NCBI GenBank assembly: GCA_963921825.1
Contig: OY997596.1
Coordinates: forward strand, 57,672,754 to 57,736,753
DNA: 64,000 nt
Direction: 5' to 3'
Origin: Erodium maritimum
Lineage: Eukaryota; Streptophyta; Magnoliopsida; Geraniales; Geraniaceae
The translations under genes and the position numbers were made by a program. The notes under the pieces were generated by a model. The model was not told the origin of the DNA, did no database searches, and saw only the letters and a list, made by a program, of their open reading frames with translations. Below are positions 57,496 through 64,000 of the stretch, one piece after another (the stretch's first letter is position 1; each line of letters starts with the position of its first letter).

Positions 57496-60397
57496 TGTAA
57501 AACCCGGTCTGGTTTAAAAGGGTTTTAAAGTGCAAACTTACTAAAAAAGGTTGTTTCTGCATCAAGTTTAGTTTAAGTAGCAAAAAAAAAAAGGAGAGAG
57601 AGCTGGTTCTGGGCTGGGCAGGGCAGGAGGCGAGGCGGGCCTGAGCCGAGCGAGCCCATGCCTCGCGCGAAGCCCAGACGACCCCAGGCCCGTTTACACC
57701 CAACCCTACCCTTAAAACCCCTCCCTCGCCGCTTCAGCCTCACTTTCCGCGCGCCACTCCCGAGGCGAGACCTCGTCTCCCCCTCCCGACAACCCAGAAA
57801 CCCTCCGCCGCCGACGCCGCTCTCCACTCCTTCTCCGGCCACCATCGCTCCTTCTCCGACCTCACACCCACCCTCTCCTTCTTCTCCGTTCTCTTCTACT
57901 CCGCCTTCGTCTCTCAACCGCGACGAAACCCCAAAAACCCAGAAGAGAACTCCACCCGTCCTCTCCCTCTTCGATTCCTGACCGCCACCGCCGATTCCGA
58001 GCACCACCGTACCAGATCCGTGGGGATTCATCGACGGTGAGTTAAAACCTCACCAGAATCACCCTCCCCACCTTCTTCTTCGCTTGGAACCTTGAGCTCC
58101 GAGCTCACTCTAGGGTCGGACGGGACCTGAGAGCATCGCCGGAGCGCTCGAGTTCCAAATCTGGAACTCGCGCGCCGGCGAGCCCTTTGACCGTCAGAAC
58201 TGGCCGGAAGAGCTCGGATCTAGCCCCTGCAACCGTCCCTTCGAGTTCTCGAGCCGTCACCACCGTCAGAAACCCCTGTGCTTACCTGACGCCGCCGCCG
58301 CCGGAGTCGTCGGAACCCTAGCCCTAGCCATTGTCGTTCCCAGCTCAGGTCGGACGAGGCAGAGCCCTTGGGCTTGGGCTCGGAACTCAGCTGGGCCTTG
58401 GCCTGGACAGGATTCGGGCCTTGGGCTCGAATCTGGTCTGGGCCATGGTTCGGACTGACTCTGATCTTCGGGTCCGGACTCGGGCCTAACTCCGGGACTG
58501 GATCGGATACGGACCGTTTAGGACTAATTTGTTTAATTAAATTTAAAATTGATTTAAAACGACACTTGAGACTAAGTCGGACTTTATCAGTTTAAACGGT
58601 TTAATCAACGGAAATGAAAGCCTGTTAAATTAAAGAACTGGGTAGTCAGGACCCGATCTGATTCTGGATCGTTTGTGTGTAAACCCAGATTCGTAGCTGG
58701 GACTCCGCCGAGGTGACGAGGCGAGCCGGACAGCTGTTGATAGGAGTATTTGTTCGTAGGAAGACCGCAAGGTAGGGAAAGCTTTAATTACTTATTTACC
58801 GCTTAGAATGCATGATCAGGATAATAAAATCGGAAACGTCCTAGATGTGCCTATAGGATGCGAATAACTAGTTTAATCGTTTTTCAATTTCTAATAATCG
58901 GATAAGTCTAGTATGCATGTTAGGACGATGACAATTAGTGAAGTGTGTTTTCAATACTTGGGAAATTGATTGACTGGTAGAGAGGCTGTGAAGAGCTCTC
59001 GGATTAGTTGTGTGCTAGGTTCCCATGCTTGGTTTGCTCGGTTGCTAATTGCTCGATTAACCTAAGAGTCTAATGAAACTGGAGTAGCTCGTATGACTGA
59101 ATGCTAAATAGTTGTTTACTGGTTGATTGATTTGTCGAATACAACTTGATTGATTGAGTATTTATGTTAATACAATTGTTGATTGAACGGATGATCGAGT
59201 ATGACTGGTTGTGCCAAGGGGCACGATCAGGTGATCGATGTACCGCTGGTTCGTGACAGGTAAGTATACGGGAAGTATGGAGTGTTTTGGATGTCTTGAT
59301 TATGATGGAAGTGTGATCTGTTGAGCGATGACTGGTGACCCATTTATACTTGCTCCTATATTCTTATTCTTGAATGCATGCTCGTTTGTTGGTTTGTCTG
59401 TTGGTTTGCTTGGTTCAGTACTACACCGGGGGGGGGGGGGGTAATCCGGTGCCGTTGAGGTGGTTGGAGTTGGACAGTTACAGTGAGTTATTGACCGCGT
59501 TTTAGAGTGTGAGAGTATTGGTTATGGGACCTTGCGGGGCGTTGATTATTGGGCCTGCGGGCAATTGGTTATGGGACCCTGCGGGGCATGGATCATTGGG
59601 CCTGCGGGCAACTGGACATTTTACCCTGCGGGGAAAGGATTACTTATAGTTTCATCCCGAGGAACTGTATCCCAGTGGGTGCACTACTTGGTCCCCTATG
59701 ACATATGGTCCTTAGGTGGCAGTTCCGAACTAGTTCGGTGCCCCGGTGCATGTACCTCCTATGGACCGAGGGAAAATCTGATGTGATGTGGATACTCTGG
59801 TGGATCGGGTTATGGGAACCGAGGTGATCCCAGAATCTATTCATGGATCGGAGGCTTGAGAAAACAAGTGATTGGCAAGATACTAATATTTCCCAGTTTA
59901 TTATTATTCGTCCTTTAAATTATTCATTATGAATTTATTTATGTCACTGTTATTTGGATCTTTTTACGTTGTTGCAATTATTTCTTATTCTTATCACTTC
60001 CTGATATGTTCTCTCTTCCTGTCGTTCGGGTTACATTTGTAGACAGTTCATCTTTAACTTAAGGGTTGAATCATTAAGGTTTTCCCTACTGAGCGTCAGC
60101 TCACCCCCTTGGTTTCTAACTGTTTCACAGGAGTACCGGATGTCTAGAGAGGCCGAGGCTAGGGAGCTTTGGGACTCTTCGGGTTACCATTAGAGTTGTG
60201 TTGGTTCCTTATGTTGGATATACTTTTTGACTATTTATGATGAGCTGCGTCTCACATTGTTTTAACCTACCTACCGATATGTCGTTTTGACGGAGTTTAT
60301 CGAGATGTTGGAACCTTTACTTATCTTTTATGATGCTTAATTATTTCAACTCAGGTCACGTCTCGAGTCCGGTCAACGCCGGATTTGGGGTGTGACA
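57496..60397 (+). repeat. Gypsy 3' LTR
   Basis: Nearly identical to 48481-51380. Differences seen: A/G at 49158 against 58177 or so, C/T at 50513 against 59532 or so, G/A at about 51239, T/C at about 51350, and a G-run of 12 here against 10. All four substitutions are transitions. Confidence 0.97.
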
Positions 60398-60600
60398 GAT
60401 AAGGGTTGTCCGGTTGAATCCTTAGCAAGAATGAACAGATCGAGCATGTCCTCGATTTCAATCTTGTCCACATCTTTCCATTGCTTCACCCTATCGTCTA
60501 TTACAGGGTCTTGATACTTGCTTATGTTTCTCATATACTCTCCCCCCATCTTGCCATGTCCGTCCAAGTCTAGCATTCTAAATAGGTATCTTTGCTAGGG
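60398..60600 (-). pseudogene. CYP79 copy B, main exon 1 piece
   Basis: The minus strand reads MLDLDGHGKM, then NISKYQDPVIDDRVKQWKD and EDMLDLFILAKDSTGQPLS, matching the CYP79 region before the I helix. An in-frame stop lies a few codons upstream (TAG before QRYLFR), and no N-terminal P450 sequence follows, so the fragment was already truncated. Its 3' end is cut by the Gypsy insertion and resumes at 48480. Confidence 0.8.
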
Positions 60601-61497
60601 TGATAATGTATACATCTATTGTTTAGTTCTTTTTGGACTATTTTCTTTCTATTAGTAATGATAGTTTTGTGTGGTTGTGCTGGACTATTTTCTTTATATT
60701 AGTAATGATAGTTTTGTGTGGTTGTGCTGGACTATTTTCTTTCTATTAGTAACGATAGTTTAGTGTAGTTTGGTTGCACAACCGATCTTTGTCTCCTGCA
60801 TTTACACGAACATTTTCCTTTAAAAGATGAAAGAAATGATTACGTAAAACTGAAAATAGTTGGGAGATTGGACAAGCAAATTTTTTAATTAGGTGTAGCA
60901 AAACAAAAATGAGGCGAAACAGAGGGTTGGCAACGATGGGACCAAAGACCCGTGAAGGGGTTTTCCTCTGGGATGATTGGTCGGACGTCTCGAGTTTGTG
61001 GTTGTTAGCTAACCTTAAGGAAGCTGCAAAATAGGGACTTCACTGATGAGGACCCAACTCCGACATTGGCTCAGGTGGTTCAGACACACTACCAAATCAG
61101 GTCAGGGCTACTGAGTAGCCTCGTTGGAACATATGAGATTTCGGATTAAGGGGATTCAAGATGCACTTACTCGACAAGGCCACCCCTGTCGAATCCTTCG
61201 TGTGCCAAGCTATATACTCAGCCCCAAGCGTCTCCCTAGCATTCTCCACTAGTATGGCACACAAAATTCGTTGTAAGTTCTTACAACTTGTTATAGGAAA
61301 CCCTAGAAGAACGTTGTGTGACATCTTAGTAGACAATAATGGGAGTAGTTGTTGGTTTTATGTACGTTGTGCTAGTATGATGATTTTTCCAAAGTCATCC
61401 CCATACGGGATATCGTTGTTTCCTACTTATTGTAAGTTTGGGAACAACCTGGCCCGGTTTTTGATTCTATCAAATAAAAGGTCGTGTTCCGTTAAAA
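60601..61497. repeat. Duplicated upstream flank of the CYP79 pseudogene, copy B
   Basis: Homologous to 46712-47544. Contains three tandem copies (60632-60770) of a repeat of about 48 bp. Homology stops at TCGTGTTCCGTTAAAA in both copies, marking the duplication edge. Confidence 0.85.
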
Positions 61498-61742
61498 TTT
61501 AAGTTATTGTTCAAAACTTGACGTCATATCAATTTTTTGTTCTGAACTTAATTAAATAAATTTTTATGGTCAGGGATATATAATTTAAAAGAAAATCTGG
61601 CTCTACCACTCCCAATTTAAAGGAAGAGAAATCGACAACTCTCTCTCATAGATTATGTGTTTTGTAAAAGTACATTGTTTTAATAACCGATTAATCATCC
61701 GAAAACTTCAACAACAAAATACATAAACGCATAATGATAGAG
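61498..61742. other. Spacer before the CACTA-related region
   Basis: AT-rich with no feature recognised. The left boundary of the CACTA element should lie here or has been lost. Confidence 0.3.
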
Positions 61743-62120
61743 TTACGAAGCAAGCAAATTTCTGATAACACGCTCTTGCATTGTTATCAAATCTTCCATC
61801 CATTCAACAAAACGTCTAAACCAAACAGGCTCCTCTATAGCTTCAAGGTCATTCTCCTGAACCTCGTCCAACAACGGAGGCCTCTGCAGCGGGCCTACAC
61901 CATCAGGGGTTGGAGGAAGGTCATCACCTTTCTCACGCATCAGGCGTTCAATGTAATCGAATCGTTGATGTCCTTCCTTCACTAAGCGGTCATACTGTTG
62001 TAGCCACGCCGGGCCACCTGCAGCGTTGGCTCTTTGTGGATCAGGTATTGGTACTACTGTTCCTGCATTTTCACGACGACGCCACCTACGCTCGAGTCGC
62101 GAATTAAAATTTGGTTCCAT
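61743..62120 (-). CDS. Unrecognised 125-codon open frame
   Basis: Complete from ATG to stop on the minus strand. It is highly charged, beginning with a basic cluster (RLERRWRRREN), then GGPAWLQQYDRLVKEG, an acidic middle (DEVQENDLEAIEEP) and an amphipathic end (WMEDLITMQERVIRNLL). I do not recognise the family. Its position inside the CACTA-like region suggests an element-encoded accessory frame, but its orientation is opposite to the transposase-like frame. Could be chance. Confidence 0.3.
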   Translation of the reverse strand: MEPNFNSRLERRWRRRENAGTVVPIPDPQRANAAGGPAWLQQYDRLVKEGHQRFDYIERLMREKGDDLPPTPDGVGPLQRPPLLDEVQENDLEAIEEPVWFRRFVEWMEDLITMQERVIRNLLAS

Positions 62121-62335
62121 CCCGACTCAAACAACAAATTGAAATTATAATTAATCCCAAATAATTAAGATTTAATTAATAAGGTAAAGAAAAAGTAAAA
62201 CATTCGTTTAAACATTAAAACACAGTCATATAAAGTGATATTTAAACAACAGTTATCCTTAATTAACACAATAATTAAGTACTAATACAATAATATTCTA
62301 TTTAGGGCGTCTAGTCTTCGAACTCGCGCTCCGCG

Positions 62336-62788
62336 TTGTCTTTCAGCCACTGCAGGTACACCCTTGCGTCATGGTTCGGGCCGCAAATCGTCAAGAAGCC
62401 TCAGAAGGGTAGATTCCAACCCGGTTTCGGTCATGCGGTCATCATCCCAACTGTGAGGGATAGACACGACGGTCAATGCTCCAGTGCGCGGTCTAAAAGC
62501 TCCTCTGAGGAGCTAGAAGAGTTGAGGACCCGCATTGTTCAGCAAGAGGCCGTGTTCGCGCAACGTTTAGAGGAGCAGCGCCAAGCCATGATTGATGAGC
62601 AGCGCAAACTGATGGAAGAGCAGCGCAAGGATCTGGATGCCAAGTTTCAGCAAATGATGGCAATGGTTGCATCCCAGCAAGCTGTCGTCCCTTCCACAGC
62701 GACCCCGTCTTCAGTACCGTCATCAGCCCCACTCTCTACAGTTCAAGAGACTTATGGGCCACTATCTTCAGCAGCAAACCCCGAGTAG
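62336..62788 (+). pseudogene. CACTA (En/Spm) accessory or Ptta-type protein, C-terminal fragment
   Basis: From about residue 55 the frame is a long coiled coil of Glu, Gln, Arg and Lys (EELEELRTRIVQQEAVFAQR, then EEQRQAMIDEQRKLMEEQRK). It ends in a Ser, Pro and Thr rich tail. This is the style of the C-terminal part of plant Ptta/En/Spm transposon proteins. It precedes the CACTA 3' terminus in the same orientation. The N-terminal part may be read from an upstream exon: TTGCAG lies at about 62350. No catalytic transposase domain is in the window. Confidence 0.5.
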
Positions 62789-63059
62789 TAACATTTTCCC
62801 CCGAACTTTTATTCAGTTTTTAAAACTTTTAAATATGTTTGTATAAACACATTTGAATGACTTTAAACGTTGTTGTATGTTGGAACACTTTTATTTTATG
62901 CATGCAATGCAGTTTTTAGAATAATTTATACAGGTTTGCACATGTACCAGACCCAGTTTAGGGTATATGCACGATTGGGTGCAGCATATTTGAAATGTTT
63001 TTTTTTTGTTCTGGTAATAATTTTTGGCCGACAGATACAAATCATCGTATTCGTAGGCG
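62789..63059. other. CACTA internal 3' non-coding stretch
   Basis: AT-rich, probably the 3' untranslated part of the transposon gene. Nothing else is recognised. Confidence 0.35.
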
Positions 63060-63606
63060 AAGTTTAACACTTTACCTATGGATGAGGCCCGTAGGAAAAG
63101 ACACGAAGCTACGTTACGGATGCCATCCGTGACTAAGGTTTTGTACTTTACCTATGGATACCATCTGTAGGTAAAGTGTCAAACCTTTGCCACGGATATC
63201 ATCCGTAGCCAGGGTATCCGTAGGAAAAGTAAAAAGCCTAGATACAGATACTATCTGTGGCAGAGGTATCCGTAGGACAAGTAACACAGCTTACCTACAG
63301 ATACTATTTGTGGTCAAAGTATCCGTAGGAAAAGAATAAAAACATCACTTATGGATACAATCCGTCTGACAACTGTAAAACCTGACCTACAGATATATCC
63401 GTAGGCATGGTTGTCGACCTTACCTACGGATACCATCCGTAGCTGAGGATATCTCCTCACAGACGGATACAAGTGTCCGTCTTCCAAAAAGTTCCCCGAC
63501 GAGACATGTCCGACGGATCCATCCGTAGGCGAAGCCCCATGCCGACGGATAGAGTGACATAGCCTACGCATCGTATGCGTCTGTCAAGTCCCTTTCAGCA
63601 GTAGTG
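63060..63606 (+). mobile_element. CACTA transposon 3' end with palindromic subterminal repeats
   Basis: Ends CCCTTTCAGCAGTAGTG at 63606, the inverse of CACTACTGCTGAAAGGG, a typical CACTA terminus. Upstream, about ten units follow the pattern TACCTACGGATACCATCCGT with variations, each partly palindromic (GGAT and ATCC halves). They alternate with TATCCGTAGGAAAAG. Such arrays bind the element's transposase in known CACTA elements. The matching 5' end was not found in the window. Confidence 0.85.
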
Positions 63607-64000
63607 TCTACATCAACTAAGATCAAGTAAATTTAAATGTGTTTGATTTTTCAAAATCCAACCAACATGTGTTTGCGTTCAATTCAAAGTGTTTTGCTTT
63701 TTCAAACACAAGCAACCCAAAGCATGAAATTGAAATGTGTACACAAACTAAATAGAGCACACTCATCAATATACCCTAAACATGCTCAGTTCAAGCTCAT
63801 CAATAAACCCTAAATATTGATCATACAAGCTCATCAACAAGCTAAGTTTAACCTAAAACCTAACAAGCTCAGTTCAACAAAACAAGTCAGAAGAAGTAAA
63901 CACACACAGCTCAATTAAACCTAAAACCTAACAAGCTCAGTTTGTAAATGCATAACTCAGCTCCCAAATCCATTCTACAACCTCCTATGTAAAACCCCCA
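63607..64000. other. Flank beyond the CACTA end, short repeats
   Basis: AT-rich without a gene. CCTAAAACCTAACAAGCTCA occurs twice (about 63851 and 63919), and CTCATCAA phrases recur, so a short-period repeat is present. Confidence 0.5.

Larger units (their letters stand above)
48481..60397 (+). mobile_element. Young full-length Ty3/Gypsy retrotransposon
   Basis: An 11.9-kb element with 2.9-kb LTRs and a perfect 5-bp duplication GATAA (48476-48480, 60398-60402). Domain order is gag, protease, RT, RNase H, integrase and a C-terminal chromodomain-like tail, i.e. a plant chromovirus, probably of the Tekay/Del group from LTR size and tail. By eye the LTRs differ at four substitutions and in one G-run. 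Two single-base frame breaks interrupt gag-pol, so it is probably non-autonomous as written. Confidence 0.95.

Noticed and set aside
1-64000. tRNA, rRNA, CRISPR or operon-type features
   Set aside because: No cloverleaf tRNA, rRNA blocks or regularly spaced spacer arrays were recognised. The spliced gene and retroelements show plant nuclear DNA.

Overview
The window looks like nuclear DNA of a dicot-type flowering plant. It holds one intact host gene, fragments of at least two other host genes, and a dense, nested load of transposable elements of nearly every plant class. No bacterial, organellar or viral genome features are visible.

The intact gene is a carotenoid cleavage dioxygenase 7 (CCD7, the MAX3/RMS5/D17 family of strigolactone biosynthesis) on the plus strand at 16323-25459. 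I joined eight exons by hand. All seven introns are GT-AG, phases agree throughout, and the product is 619 residues with all four iron-ligand histidines. Introns 1 and 2 are enlarged by antisense LINE ORF1 relics, and introns 4 and 5 carry foldback elements. About 100 bp upstream of exon 1 are repeated inside intron 1.

Left of CCD7, about 0.3-5.5 kb is a Mutator-like element that appears to have captured part of a chloroplast sensor kinase (CSK) gene, intron included. It also hosts a long-hairpin MITE and a second MULE, each with a 9-bp target duplication. Next come a GC-rich retroposon with a 14-bp target duplication, hAT remnants, a decayed Copia pol, and a 3.06-kb solo Gypsy LTR with a perfect 5-bp duplication.

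Right of CCD7, 25.7-31.2 kb holds LINE fragments, a small hAT MITE, another GC-rich retroposon and a second copy of the MULE family in opposite orientation.

From 31.2 to 61.5 kb there is a nested retrotransposon stack: a complete-length but decayed Copia element on the minus strand, a truncated Gypsy with a solo Copia LTR inside its LTR, and a very young full-length Gypsy (48481-60397) with almost identical LTRs. The last two Gypsy elements sit inside a tandemly duplicated cytochrome P450 pseudogene of CYP79 type on the minus strand. Layered target duplications give an order of events. The last 2.5 kb are the 3' end of a CACTA element with palindromic subterminal repeats.

Only CCD7 is predicted to make a functional host protein. 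Most other open frames are relics of elements or chance frames in GC-rich LTR and retroposon sequence.
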